Shown here one piece after another: positions 22,310 to 35,577 of a DNA stretch of 64,000 nt (position 1 is the first letter of the stretch; each line of letters starts with the position of its first letter). This DNA comes from Papaver somniferum (Eukaryota > Streptophyta > Magnoliopsida > Ranunculales > Papaveraceae): positions 127,145,302 to 127,209,301 of the forward strand of contig NC_039363.1 of the NCBI RefSeq assembly GCF_003573695.1. Reading direction: 5' to 3'. The notes under the pieces were generated by a model. The model was not told the DNA's origin, searched no databases, and saw nothing but the letters and a program-made list of their open reading frames with translations. The position numbers and the translations under genes were made by a program.

Positions 22310-23458
22310 TGATAGACACATTTTTGTGTATACATTGTCCTTAATTTCATGTATTTCTGGTACTCGATTTTTGTACTAATATTGTGTTTTTATGTATTTT
22401 TAGGAAATAAACATTTTCGGAAAAATTGGCTCGAAAAAGTGTTAAAGGAAACGCGGAGGACATTTACTATTCGAAGCTGCGTTGAGAGATTATCCTGTCA
22501 CGAGTTAGAATCAATATATTTCGAGAAATATGCATGTTGGAACACGTCAACACTAAACAGACGCGTGATAAGCTTAAACAGGGAACAAATATATTTTCGT
22601 TTCACTTACTGTTGGTGTTACTGTGGGAAATATACGTGCAGAAAAGAAAAAAATAGGAAATTATTCCCGAGAATAATATTCCTTCACTGTGAAGATTTTG
22701 AGGAGTAATTGGAGATATTTTACAGCTCATTCATGCATGCAGAAAAGAAAAAAATAGGAAATTATTCCTGAGAATAATATTCCTTCACTGTGAAGATTTT
22801 GAGGAGTAATTGGAGATATTTGTGGTTACTGCTGGGTTATAAATAGCTCCTGAGATGTAAGAGAAGGGGGATGAGTGATTAGGAAGTGATTAGGGGAAGA
22901 GTTTTAAACACCCGATTTTCATCATTTTCTCTCCATTTTATCTTTGTAAATAATTTTTGAAGCAATGAACAAATATTTTGAGCCTGTTTCCAACATCATG
23001 ATGAGCTAAACCCAATCCTTGGGGCTATGGAGGAAGCCGTTGTTTCGGTAAAAGTGATATATTTCTATTAATTAATTGCAACAACTCTATTATGATTTTT
23101 GCATTGAACTAAAAATCGTTTTTATGATTTTGATTAGTTAGGTGTATTTTCTCTTGATAGAATATGCTTGCTTTAGGGTTTTGATATTCTATGCTTGGAT
23201 TAACATCTATTCTTTTGGAAATCTACATGTCTAGGCAATACTATTAGAATCAATTTGAATGTTGAGTTGCATAATTATTGTTTTATTAAATCACTAATAT
23301 CAACCAATGGTGGAATCCTAGCCCTATTCTCTCCATAATTTTCACAACATCTTTTTAATTTAGTTCGCTACTTTTATTTATTAAAAAAAAAATCTAAAAA
23401 TCCGCTTTCACAAGTCTTGAATGAATCATACTACTACAACAACTTTGAAAACACATCA
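22310..23458 (+). repeat. E2 5' LTR
   Basis: Homologous, in reverse orientation, to the E1 LTRs. A 100-bp tandem duplication is present (22639-22821, unit starting gcagaaaagaaaaaaatagg). A TATAAATA box lies near 22838. It is shorter than E1's LTR by about 140 bp. Confidence 0.9.
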
Positions 23459-23464
23459 AATTTT

Positions 23465-23481
23465 TGGCGCCGCCGACGCGG
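23465..23481 (+). promoter_or_regulatory. E2 primer-binding site
   Basis: TGGCGCCGCCGACGCGG, identical to E1 and E3. Confidence 0.75.
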
Positions 23482-24564
23482 ACTTGTCTTTAGACTAGAG
23501 TTTTTAGATTTTTTTTTAGGTTTTTATTTTATTTGTTCTTCTTTACGTTTTTGGGTTTTTATCTTTTCCTTTCAGATTTTGGAATTTGGAGCGAAAGAAA
23601 ATTTTGCCAAATCTTTTGGTGAATACTTAAAGACTGGAGTAAAAGGCAAAGCGAAAGGAGCGAAAGAGGAAGATTTTTTTTTTAAAAAAGAGAGACATTT
23701 TTATTTTTGTAGATTTTTTTTTTAGACTTTCTTTTTCTTTTGCACTTTATATTTTTGGACTTTGGACTTTAAATTTTGGGACATTATTTTTTAAACCCTA
23801 CGGAAGGGTAGTTTAAATATAAACTGTTTGGAGAGAAGGACGGTGATTACGATATCACCTCGGCCCCTCGGGTTCGTACATGACATAGGAGTCGTGGCCC
23901 GAGTCGACTACAAAGGTTCATCCCCCGTCTGGTACGGGAGGTAAGTTTGTCGAAACACTCACGAATCCCCTGTCCGCGAGTTACTGTCTTCCTTCGTATG
24001 CATATATGTTGAGGAATTGAAAACGGCTTCTTTAATTTCCTAGTAAAGGGCAAGGACTGGCCATACAAGATAAGGTTTCGGATTTCATCACCGTTCTCTT
24101 CTTGCCCGCCTTAGGAAAACGACACCAAACGCGAACCTAAGCCTAAAATTTTGACTAGAACGAGACCGATAGGGTAACGAGCTTAACAGGAAAGTCATCC
24201 GAAAAATATTGGTTACTCTTTTAAGCATACTTCGAAGTTCTTGACGGTTTCTGTAAGTTGAATGCGTGACTGCGCCGCCTTGCAATACCGGTGAGGCCTT
24301 GGGTATCAAAGCTCCACCGAGCTTCCCTCGCCTCTATTCAACTTAATTTAACTCGGATTGATTCCAGAGGGGTTTGCTTAAATTGTAACGAATTCCCGTT
24401 CGAAGGACTAGAAGCTGGTCTAGGAACAATCTAAGTGGATCCATCATGCTTTTTGTTTTCTAGAAATCAGTAGGTTTGCTGTGGTGGAGTCAGCCTTGTT
24501 TGTGTTTGCATAGAACATCCCTTCCTTTTTAGGGCTTTTCCTTTTGATTTTGTTTTTCTAGTGT

Positions 24565-27500
24565 ATGCCCGAAGTTTTTAAACGGGCTTGGAAAAGAAAC
24601 ACTCTAGGTCGTTTGATTAGTGACAAACCTAGTAGTTCTTCTTGTGAAGGCGGTGAGCTCGAAGACTCTTCTTTTGAGAGCCCTGTTTTTGGAAACTTCA
24701 GTTTTGAGAATCTGTCTCTTTGTTAGGAACGTACCCCTAGTACTCCTAGTCCTTTGGTAGTGCCAGAAATGACAACTTTGAAAGCTTTGCTAAACCCAAC
24801 TAGGACCTCTCGTCCGTCTTGTATCAAGTTAGCTGAAACCGAGGCAAATTATGAACTGAAACCTGAGACTTTATAGATGCTCCCAATGTTTTTAGGGAAG
24901 GAGAATGAGAACCCCTATTCTCATGTTCGGGAATTGGAGGAAGTTTGTAGTACTCTGAAAATTAAGAACCTAAGTGATGATGCGTTGAAACTTAGGTTAT
25001 TCCCATTTTCCTTAAAAGATAAAGCCAAATCTTGGCTGTATAGTTTGGAATCCGAGTCAATTGAAACCTATGACCAACTTACTTCTGCCTTTATACATAA
25101 GTTTTTCCCAAGGCATAAAACATCGTCTATTAGGACACACATATGTACTTTTTCCCAACAAGAGGGAGAATGTTTATATAGGTACTTAGAAGGTTCAATG
25201 ACTTGATATCTCAATGTCCTCATCATGGTTTGGAGAAGGTTAGGTTAGTTCAGATCCTCTACGAGGGTTTAGATTATTCAACAAAAACCATGGTTGAGTG
25301 CTTATGCACAGGTGGGTTTGAGAATAAAAATGTTGATGAAGCGATGACATTTTTGAATGAAATCGCCGATAAGACCCAACAATGGGAAAATAGTAGGGAA
25401 CCCCAGAAAAAAATTCTTCTAAGTAGAGGAAATGTTAATAGGGTAGAAGGATCTTATGAGTAAGATGCCAAAATAGCAGCTATAGCCAAAAAGGTTGGAA
25501 GCCTTAGAATTAGGTCATTCTAGTGGTAGTAGTGGAAGAAATGAGCCTTTTTGGGAAGGCCATGCTGTTGAAGAGCAAGCCAATGCTCCTTATAACAACA
25601 CTAGGTTTGATAACCAACAAAAGTTTGACCCATATTTAGAAACCTATAACCCTGGATGGAGAAACCATCCAAACCTTTCTTGGTCCAAGGGCCAGAATCA
25701 AGGTCAGTCTAGTAGTGCTCAGGTTCCCCCAAATTTTGGCTATACTAAGAATCCTTCAGCTCCGACACGGTTTCAGAACCCTTCGGATAAGAAGATTATG
25801 AGTTTAGAAGAGTCTCTTTCTTTGGTAACTCGTAACACTGTGCAGTTTCAACAATCTATTGCTCAAGGTTTAGAAGAAAATAAGAGAATATGTCAGGCTA
25901 ACTCTCAAGCTATTTCCGAGTTGAAAACCCAGGTTAGTCAGATAAATGATACATTGAGAGAAAAAGGAAAGTTTCCTAGTCAACCACAACCCAACCCTAG
26001 GGGAGTCCATCAAATATCTTTAGCTGGTGAGAAATCATCAAACCATGTGAACTCGATAACAACCCTTAGGAGTGGTAAAAAGGTAGACAATAAGGTAGCC
26101 ATGCCTAGTGGACATACTGTAGTTCCACCTTATACTTCCCAAGAGGAGCCCGTAGACGAGGAAACTGAAACAATCTCTAAGGATTCCCAAGAAATTCATT
26201 ATAGGTCTACCTTTGTGCCTAGAGCCCCATATCCACATTTGTTAGCCCCAACAAAGAAGGAGTCGACTTTCAACGAGATAATGGAAACATTTAAGCAGGC
26301 GAACATCAACATCCCGCTATTAGAAGCAATTAGGCAGATGCCTGCTTATGCCAAGTTCCTTAAACATCCTTGTACACGAAAGCGTAAGCTTAATGTCCAT
26401 AAGAAAGCTTTTTTAGCTGGTCAGGTAGGTTCCATTCTTCTGAACCAAACACCCCCTAAGTATAAGGATCCATGATGCCCCACCATATGTTGTGAGATTG
26501 GTAATCACATGGTTGATAAAGCTTTACTTGACTTAGGAGCTAGTGTTAACTTACTCCCTTATCATGTATACACCCAGCTAGGTCTTGGTAAGTTGAAACC
26601 GACTAAAATGACACTACAATTAGCTGATAGGTCTGTCAAAGTCCCTCGTGGTGTCATAGAGGATGTTCTGATTGAGGTTGATAAGTTTATTTATCATGTG
26701 GATTTCGTTGTTCTAGACACCCAGCCTGTTCAGGACCCAAGTCGTCAAATCACAGTGATTTTACGTCGCCCATTTTTAGCCACAGCTAACGCTGTCATCA
26801 ACTGTAGGACTGGGCTTATGAACATATCCTTTGGTAATATGACCACTGAACTAAATGTCTTTAATGTTACTAGACAACCTTCTGAGAACGATGATTTAAA
26901 AGAAGTGAATATGATTAGCATTTTAGTTCAGGATTTGGTTCAGGATAATTGGCTTGACACTTTACTGGTAGATTCTTTAGATGATTTTGAGGAAACCATT
27001 CTCTTAGATTAGATATGTGATCAATCTTTAGAAGAAGCTCTTGAGTATTTTAAAGATTTTATGGACCAAGAAATTCAGGCAATAGTTTTAGGTTTTTCTG
27101 AGAATAATGATGACCCGAAGTTTGGGGGTAGAGAACTAGATGAATCCCTTGAGTATTTTAGGGACTCTGAAGATCCGGAAATTCAAGAAATAGTTAGAGG
27201 TTTGTCTGTGAACCCTAAGTTCGGGGGTAGTGATGGTTCTTGTGATTGTATCGTATCCCTAATTAGAGTCCCTAACTTGGGACTCGAGCCTTGTACATCT
27301 GAGATATTACTTGAGTCTTTTCAGACTCCGCAACCCTATCCTCCTGATACTGTCCAGGAGGTAACCCAGGTATTAGAGACCCTTTTTTCGGATGAATCTA
27401 TTTATCGAGATACACATATGAAGTTCAATTACGCGCCGCAGATAAACCCAGTTGTCTTGACAGAAACCTTAGATGAGGACGTGCTCCTTCTTTTCATTTT

Positions 27501-27597
27501 TCTCAATCAGTGCAGTTGTCTCATACTGGTGTCAGCTCTATTTGGTCTTATGGACCCACAATTGTTTCGACTATTGATATATGACTTTGGAAGGTGA
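24565..27597 (+). pseudogene. E2 gag-protease ORF with hydrophobic tail
   Basis: ATG at 24565 (MPEVFKRAWKRNTLGRL). Defects are a TAG near 24724, a TAG near 24872, a frameshift at about 25195 that returns near 25480, a TGA near 26473 and a TAG near 27009. The capsid region is at 24877-25460. The protease is at 26509-26800, with DLGASVNLLPYHVY, the normal form of the motif that is altered in E1. Two similar 'LEESLEYFK-SxDPEIQ' acidic repeats follow (27040-27210), then the Leu-rich tail and LMDPQLFRLLIYD (27547-27585). There is no RT or IN. The ORF is collinear with E1 to the end, so the pol-less form is a family trait. Confidence 0.85.
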
Positions 27598-27772
27598 CAA
27601 TACTTTTTGAGGTATTTGATGTCTAGCTAAAGACTTTAAATTTAGCATTTCCTGGGAGGTACTCATGCTTACGGTAATATCCTTCCTTATTTCTTTTTCC
27701 ATCCATCAAGTGGTAACAATTTCTTATTGTTCATGCTTTTAATTTCATCTTTAGAACATTGAGGATAATGTT

Positions 27773-27811
27773 AATTTCTTTTTCCATCCATCAAGTGGTA
27801 CTCATGCTTTT
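27773..27811. other. Templated filler DNA at a deletion junction
   Basis: 27773-27800 repeats atttctttttccatccatca and the following aagtggt from about 27689-27714. The next bases, tactcatgctttt, resemble 27659-27670 and 27731-27740. The sequence then enters E3's LTR end. This patchwork links E2's 3' UTR to E3's 3' LTR. Confidence 0.75.
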
Positions 27812-27859
27812 AACATTATATAGAATCGAGACTAATTGGACACAAAAATGTGTCTATCA
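27812..27859 (-). repeat. E3 3' LTR remnant, inner piece
   Basis: 48 bp ending TGTCTATCA, matching 37093-37140 with two mismatches. E3's polypurine tract follows directly. Confidence 0.9.
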
Positions 27860-29066
27860 AATACCCCCAAACCTATTATTTGCTAGTCCTCGAGCAAAAA
27901 TAAAATAAAAATAAAATCCTAACTCACTGACTGTAAGACCGTGAGAGTGGATAGCCTTTAAACCCCTAGGTGTCCCTAGTGGCAGAGTGTTGTCTCCGGA
28001 GGGCTTACCAGAGGTATACCCACAAAACCTTTATACTCTAGACCCTAGCTATCTACACAGAACCTCGGAAGGCACTAAAGAATCTCCTTGGTTGGCATAC
28101 TTATGGACTACAGGAGGAAGTACCCTGATGCGAAATTCCAATTGTTGTACACGAGTTTGCACTCAAGCATACTAAAATTCATATGAAGTGACAGACTCTA
28201 CTCAGATAGTCGCACTATGGACATCAATATACGGAGTCAAAACTAATCACATGGATAGATCAAGAAGATGGATATAGAAAAACATAGATGGTTTTTATGT
28301 TTACTAGGTGAACGGTGTTTCTCATATCTGTCTGAAGGCCTCCGCGAAAATGAACCTATCCTAATGGACTGATATACCGGTCTGACTAATATCAGCACAC
28401 TGGCATATACAAGGATACCAGTGGTCGATAATCCTAACTCTAGGTGAACACAACTGGCATATACAAGGGTTCCAGTGGTCGACTTTATTGAATTTATTCC
28501 AGTTGGTCTGATGGTCTGGTCTCTTTTTCTTCATCTTTTTTTTTTTTGTATCTCAATTACTCTAATTCACCCTATCATTGGTAACAACTTGAATCGTGAG
28601 CCCCACCTAATCACTTAGAGAAACATAGTTTAAAAACAAAACAAAATAAAAACAGAAGTGAAAAGGACTCAATGAGATATGGTGAAACTATCATGTTATT
28701 TCTAACACCTGAGCTCCGTGCTTTTATGAATAGACTCTTTAGATGTTGCCATATAGTCAGATTGGTTCCTCAACTCCTACAACCAAAATGCTTCCATCCA
28801 CTTAGATTGGTTAGTGCCATCCTTAATAGGGATAAATTTCTAGGCTCTGGAGTTTATTTATTGCAACGAAAAGGTAACAAAAAGTTCTACCCCACCCCCA
28901 AACTTAAATCTAACATTGTCCTCAATGTTTCTAATCAAAGAACAGTACCAAAAATATAAGTAACATGAGGAAATAGTAAAGAGAGAAGTCGGAAAGATAG
29001 TACCTGGGTGAAGTGTAACCAAAAACCTACAAAAATATTATACAACATACAAAATCTCCTCGATGG
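27860..29066 (-). other. E3 polypurine tract and 3' untranslated region
   Basis: The minus strand has a purine tract (AGGTTTGGGGGTATT) at 27860-27874 beside the LTR, and a second G-rich run near 28895. The remainder is collinear with E1's 3' UTR. No coding frame of note. Confidence 0.75.
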
Positions 29067-32000
29067 TCAATCAAGGTAAACAGGGTTCTCCAGAGGGACC
29101 TCCTCAACATCACCTGTAGGAAAAGGCTCTAAAAAGGGCTTCAATCGCTGACCGTTAACCTTCGAAGAACTACTACCATCTGGTGTCTCAATCTCAACAG
29201 CGCCATGAGGGAAAACAATACGGACCACAAAAGGACCGGTCCACCGATAGCGTAACTTCCCGGGGAATAGATGCAAATGAGTGTCATACAGAAGAACTTT
29301 TTGACCTGGAGCAAATAACTTTCGTAAAATATTCCTATCATGCACAAGTTTCATTTTGTTCTTATACTCCTTAGCACTATCGTATGCATCTCTACGAATC
29401 TCGTCCAACTCATTGAGCTGGAGCTTTCTTTGAGCTCCTGCCTTGTCAAGTGAAAAGTTTAAGATCTTAATAGCCCAATAGGCTTGATGCTCTAACTCAA
29501 CAGGAAGGTGACATGCCTTTCCAAACACTAAACGATAAGGTGACATTCCAATGGGTGTCTTAAACGCAGTACGGTAATCCCATAAGGCATCAGTAAGCCT
29601 CGAAGACCAGTCTTTCCTATTTGGATTAATTGTTTTCTCTAGAATACGTTTAATTTCCCTATTGGAAACCTCTACCTAACCACTAGTCTGAGGGTGATAT
29701 GGGGTTGCTACTTTATGGGTAATACCGTATTGTTTCATTAAAAGAGCAAACGGTCTATTACAAAAGTGTGAACCTCCATCACTAATTATAGCTCGCGGCG
29801 TACCAAAACGTGTAAGTATATTCTCTTTCAAAAACTGGACTACGACCCTGTGGTCATTCGTTTTACACGGAACCGCCTCAATCCACTTAGACACATAGTC
29901 TACAATGATAAGTATGTAAAGATAACCAAACTAAATAGGAAATGGACCCATAAAATCAATGCCCCACACATCAAAGACCTCAATCACTAAAATAGAGTTC
30001 AAAGGCATCATATTTCTACGGGAAATGGTTCCTAACTTCTGGCAACGCTCACAAGAAACACAATGACTATGGGAATCTTTAAACAACGAAGGCCAGTAAA
30101 ATCCACACTGCAAAATCTAAGCAACAATATTCTTAGCAAATGACCCCCACATGCATGTTCATGACAAAAGGAGATAATACTAGACTGGTCACTCTCAGAT
30201 ACACATCTCCTAATAATCTGGTCCGGACAATACTTAAATAGATAAGGATCGTCCCAAAAGAAATGCTTAACCTCGGCTAAAAACCTAGAAAGATCTTGCT
30301 TACCCCAATGTTGAGGGGTTCGACCAGTAACAAGATAATTCACTATATTTGCATACCAAGGTGATTGGGAAACAGAAAACAATTGTTCATCAGGAAAGCT
30401 ATCCCTTATATGAAGGGAATCACTAGGGGAACTAACAACTAGCCTAGACAAGTGATCTGCTACTATATTTTCTGCACTCTTTTTGTCTCTAATGTCTGGG
30501 GAAAATTCCTGTAACAATAGGATCCATCTAATCAATCTAGGTTTGGTATCCTTCTTAGATAAAAGGTATTTCAAGGCAGCATGATCTGTATAGATTATGA
30601 TCTTAGAACCTAATAGGTAGGACCTAAACTTATCCAAGGCAGACACGACGGCTGAAAGTTCCTTCTAGGTAGTTGTATAGTTCATTTGGGCATCATTCAG
30701 AGTTTTGCTAGCATAATAAATAACATGAAGTAATTTGTTTTCTCGTTGTCCTAAAACGACGCCTATAGCATAATCTGAAGAATCACACATAATCTCAAAA
30801 GGTAGTTTCCAGTTAGGTTCCTGGACTATCAGGGCAGTGGTGATTAAAGTTTTAAGCTTCTCAAAAGCCTCTAAACAAGCATCATCAAAGACAAACTTAA
30901 CATCTTTTGCAAGCAAATTGCAAAGAGGTCTAGAAATCAAGCTAAAATCCTTAATGAATCGACGGTAAAAACCTGCATGCCCTAGGAATGACCTAATATC
31001 TTTTACGGTTTTTGGGACCTGTAAAGTTTTAATAAGGTCAAATTTGGCTTTGTCTACCTATATACCCTTTGAAGAGACGATGTGCCCTAATACAATTCCT
31101 GATTTAACCATGAAATGGCATTTTTCCCAATTAAGCACTAAATTTTTTTCCTTACACCTAGTCAACACTAATGTCAAATGATGCAAGCACTCATCGAAAG
31201 ATGAACCAAACACTGAAAAATCATCCATAAATACCTATAAGAACCGTTCTACCATATCAGAAAATATGCTCATCATACAACGCTGAAAAGTTGCAGGGGC
31301 ATTACATAGCCCGAAAGGCATGCGTCTATACGCAAAGGTACCAAAGGGACAGGTAAAAGTGGTTTTCTCTTGGTCTTCTGGGGCAATAACGATCTGATTA
31401 TAACCGGAGTAGCCATCTAAGAAGCAATAGTGACTATGTCCAGCTAATCGCTCTAGCATTTGGTCGATAAAAGGAAGGGGAAAGTGATCCTTCCTTGTGA
31501 CCTTGTTCAATTTCCTATAGTCAATACACACACGCCATCCCGTGGTCACTCGGGTTGGGATTAATTCATTATTATCATTCTGGACTACAGTGATACCTGA
31601 TTTCTTGGGGACAACCTGAACAGGGCTGACCCACTTACTGTCTGAAATTGGGTAAATAATACCCGCATCTAACAACTTAAGCACCTCTTTTCGAACTACC
31701 TCTTTCATGTTAGGGTTCAGTCGACGTTGCATCTCCCTAGAAGGTTTGGAGTCTTCCTCTAAATGAATCTGATGCATACACACAGTAGGACTTATACCCT
31801 TAATGTCTGCTATAGTCCACCCTAAAGCTTCCTTATTGTCTTGAAGTACATTTACTAGCCTACTTTCCTGATCACTATCCAAATTGGAAGCTACAATCAC
31901 AGGTAAAGTCTCAGATGGGCCTAAAAACACATACTTTAGAGTATCGGGTAGTGGTTTAAGGTCCAACTTTGGGGGCTCTTCTAAGAAGGAATTAGGGTAG

Positions 32001-34488
32001 TCTCAGAAACTGGTAACGGTTCGAACCTAGCTTTCCATCTATCAGTGTCTAACACAGGGGTAGAATCTAATAGAGCATTCACCTGTTCAATAGTGCTATC
32101 GTCGTCAAAATCTAAACCAAAATGGGATAGACAACTTTCTAATGGGTCTTCAGACAAGATGTTTGGTAATGACTCCTGAACTAAGGCTTCTATCATGTTC
32201 ACCTCCTCAACACATGTGTCATCTAGCTCATGAGGTTGCTTACTGACATTAAAAATGTTCATCTCCATAGTCATATTACCAAAAGATAAACTCATCACAC
32301 CATTTCGACAGTTAATGATCGCATTAGACGTAGCTAAAAATGGGCGACCTAAAATCACAGGTATCTGGTTCTCTGGGTCAGGGACAGGTTGGGTATCTAG
32401 GACCACGAAATCCACTGGATAAATAAACTTGTCGACCTCAATAAGAACATCCTCGATAACACCTCGAGGGATTTTAACAGACCTATCAGCTAACTGCAGT
32501 GTCATCTGAGTAGGTTTCATTTCACCAAGTCCTAGTGTAAGTATACATGGAATGGCAGTAAGTTCACACTGGCTCCTAAGTCAAGTAAAGTTTTTCTACC
32601 CGGAAAGTTACCTATTGTGCAAGCAATGGTAGGAGAACCTGGGTCTTTGTACTTTGGAGTTGTGGTGTTCTGAATGATTGAACTTACGTGACTAGCTAAA
32701 AAGGCTTTCTTATGGACGCTAAGTTTTCGCTTTCGCGTACACATATCCTTAAGGAACTTGGCATAAGCAGGAATTTGCCTAATTGCATCTAATAAGGGAA
32801 GGTTTATGGTAACTTGCTTAAAAACCTCCACTATGTCATTAAAGTTCGATTCCTTCTTTGTTGGTACTAATAGCTGAGGAAATGGGGCTCTAGGCCTAAA
32901 ATCAGACCTTTCAGGAACCGAATTCACATCATCAGAAACTTTATCAGTCTCTTCAGCTACTGGTCCTGAGAGGTGAGATCCTGAGGGGTGAACTAAGTAT
33001 GTTCTATCGGGCATGGTTACCTTATTGTCTACAACTCTACCACTTCTAAGGGTTCTAACAGCATTCAATTGATTCGATGGTTTTGCACCTAATTCATGAA
33101 CTCCTCTAGGGTTGGGTTGTGTTTGACTAGGAAACTTACCTTTTTCTCTCAAAGAATCACTTATCAGACCAACCTGGGTTTTTAACTCGGAAATAGCCTG
33201 ACTATTTTCTTGTCCTATCCTGTTACTAGCTTGTAGACTCTGTTCTACGGATAACTGGAATTTTGCAGTTTGCTGAGTTAACAAGGCGAGAGATTCCTCT
33301 AAACTTAGGATTTTCTTATCTGACTGATTCTGAAACTGAGCTAGTCCTGAAGGATTCTTAGTATAGCCAAAACCTGGGGGAGCATTAGAATTACTAAACT
33401 GACCTTGACTTTGGCCCTTAGACCACGAAAGGTTCGGATGGTTTCTCCAACCAGGATTATAGGTTTCTGAATATGGGTCAATTTTGACGGTTATCAAATC
33501 TAGTGTTATTATAAAGAGCATTGGCCTGCTCTTCAATATTTGGCCTTCCCAAAAAGGCTCCACTCTACCACTAGTCTGGCCCACTTCTAAGGCTTCTAAC
33601 CTTTTTGCTATAGCAGCAATTTTGGCATCTGATTCATAGCCTCCTTCTACCCTATTAACGTTTCCTCTACTTAAAAGAATTGTTTTCTGGGGTGCCCTAC
33701 TATTTTCCCATTGCTGGGTTTTTTCGGCGATTTCATTAAAAAATTCCATCGCCGCATCAACAGTTTGGTTTTCAAATCCACCAGTGCATAGAGACTCAAC
33801 CATGGTCGTTGTGGAATAATCTAAACCCTCATAAAGGATCTGAACTAGCCTAACCTTTTCTAAACCATGATGAGGACACTGGGATAATAAATCATTGAAC
33901 CTTTCCAAATACCTATATAAAGATTCTCCCTCTTGTTGTGAAAATGTGCATATTTGCGTCCTAATAGACGATGTTTTGTGCCTAGGGAAAAACTTATTGA
34001 AAAAGGCAGATGTAAGTTGTTCATATGTCTCAATTGACTCGGAGTCCAAACTATACACCACGACTTGGCCTTATCTTTCAGGGAAAATGGGAATAACCTA
34101 AGTTTCAAAGCATCATCATCTAAGCCTCTAATTCTTAGAGTACTACAAATTTCCTCAAAATCCCTAACATGGTAATAAGGGTTTTCATTTTCTTTCCCTA
34201 AAAAGATTGGGAGCATCTGTAAGGTCCCAGGTTTCAGTTCATAGGGTGCCTCCGTTTCAGCTAACTTAATACACGAAGGACGGGTAGTCCTAGTTGGATT
34301 CAACAAAGCTTTCAAAGTTGCCATTTCTGGCGCTATCGGAGCAACAGGGATTCTCTCCTCAGTCAAAGACGTTCAAAAACAGACTCTTCAAAAGCCGGAC
34401 TTTCTAGATTAAGGTAATCGAGACGCTTCGAACTACTAGGTTTCTCTTTAACAAATCTACCTAGTGCGTCTCTTTTACGTTCAGGCAT
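29067..34488 (-). pseudogene. E3 gag-pol (gag, protease, reverse transcriptase, RNase H, integrase), frameshifted
   Basis: ATG at 34488 (MPERKRDALGRFVKEKPSSS). Order along the minus strand: gag capsid 34366-33500; protease at about 32590 (LLDLGASVNLLPFHVY); PR-RT linker 32520-31981; RT 31966-31000, with WVSPVQVVPKKSG, CIDYRKLNK and FMDDFSVFG (about 31220); RNase H 30940-30400 ([11 protein letters not shown]); integrase 30200-29067 with a zinc-binding region ([11 protein letters not shown]), the D residues in WGIDFMG and ISDGGSHF, and the E in [13 protein letters not shown]. No chromodomain. RT and IN wording is of the Athila/Tat lineage. At least five frame changes and several stops (for example near 31237, 31060, 30667 and 29678) make it inactive. 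Confidence 0.92.
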
Positions 34489-35555
34489 ACAATAGAATTT
34501 TCTAAATTGGAAGGGTAAGCAAACACAGATCAAGGCCGACTCAACCAAATCAAACCTATTGATTTCTAGCAAACAAAAAGCATGATGGCTCCACTTAGAT
34601 TGTTTCTAGACCAGCTTCTAATCCTTCGAACGGGAATTCGTTACAATTTAAGCAAACCCCTCTGGAATCAATCCGAGTTAACGTAAGTTGAATAGAGGCG
34701 AGGGAAGCTCGGTGGAGCTTTGATACCCAAGGCCTCACCGGTATTACAAGGCGGCGCAGTCACGCATTCAACTTACAGAAACCGTCAAGAACTTCGAAGT
34801 ATGCTTAAAAGAGTAACCAATATTTTTCGAATGACTTTCCTGTTAAGCTCGTTACCCTATCGGTCTCGTTCTAGTCAAAATTTTAGGCTTAGGTTCGCGT
34901 AGGTTACGTGTTCCTAAAGCGGGCAAGAAGAGAACGGTGATGAAATCCGAACCCTTATCTTGTATGGCCAGGCCTTGCCCTTTACTAGAAAAATAAATGT
35001 CCGTATTCAGTCCTCAACATATATGCATACGAAGGAGTCCAGTAACTCGCTGACAGGGGATTCGCGAGTGTTTAGAATCTTACCTCCCGTTCCAGACGGG
35101 GGATGAATCGGTTGTAGTCGACTCGGGCCACTGACTCCGATGTCTAGTGTACGAACCCAAGGTGCAGAGACAATATCGTAATTGTCCTCCTTCTCTGCAA
35201 ACAGTTTATATTTAAAGTACCCTTCCGTAGGGTAATAAAAAAATAATGTCCCAAAGTCCAAAAGTCCAAAAAAAAAATAAAGAAAATTACAAATAATAAA
35301 CCCTAATACAGTTTTTTTTTTAAATAAAATAAACAAACCCTAAACTAAAATTGTCTAAAATAAAATTGTCTTCTTTTCTGTTCTTTTTGCTTTAATCTTT
35401 AGCTCCAAGTCTTTATGAAATCACCAAACTCCTTGGCTCAATTTTCTTTATGATCCAGAACCTGTAGACACAAGATAAATACCCAAAAACATAAAAAAGG
35501 ACAAAAATAATAAAAAAAAATAAATAAAAATAAATCTAAAACCCTAAAAACAAGT
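34489..35555 (-). other. E3 5' leader
   Basis: Non-coding sequence between PBS and gag. The stretch 34700-35190 is nearly identical to the leaders of E1 and E2. Confidence 0.65.
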
Positions 35556-35572
35556 CCGCGTCGGCGGCGCCA
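35556..35572 (-). promoter_or_regulatory. E3 primer-binding site
   Basis: TGGCGCCGCCGACGCGG on the minus strand, five bases inside the LTR. Same as E1 and E2. Confidence 0.75.
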
Positions 35573-35577
35573 AAAAT

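Larger units (their letters stand above)
22310..27772 (+). mobile_element. E2: gag-PR-only element like E1, 3' LTR lost
   Basis: Plus strand. The 5' LTR is 22310-23458 (1149 bp), starting TGATAGACACATTTTTGTG and ending ACACATCA. The PBS is at 23465-23481 and gag-PR at 24565-27597. It has the same layout as E1, without RT or IN. The end of the 3' UTR and the whole 3' LTR are missing. The sequence breaks at about 27772 into filler DNA and then the tail of E3's LTR. The left flank AAATT (22305-22309) is the likely target duplication, but its partner was deleted. Confidence 0.88.

Noticed and set aside
23417..23725. 102-residue frame across the E2 LTR end and leader
   Set aside because: Overlaps the PBS and T-rich leader; low-complexity Phe/Lys composition.
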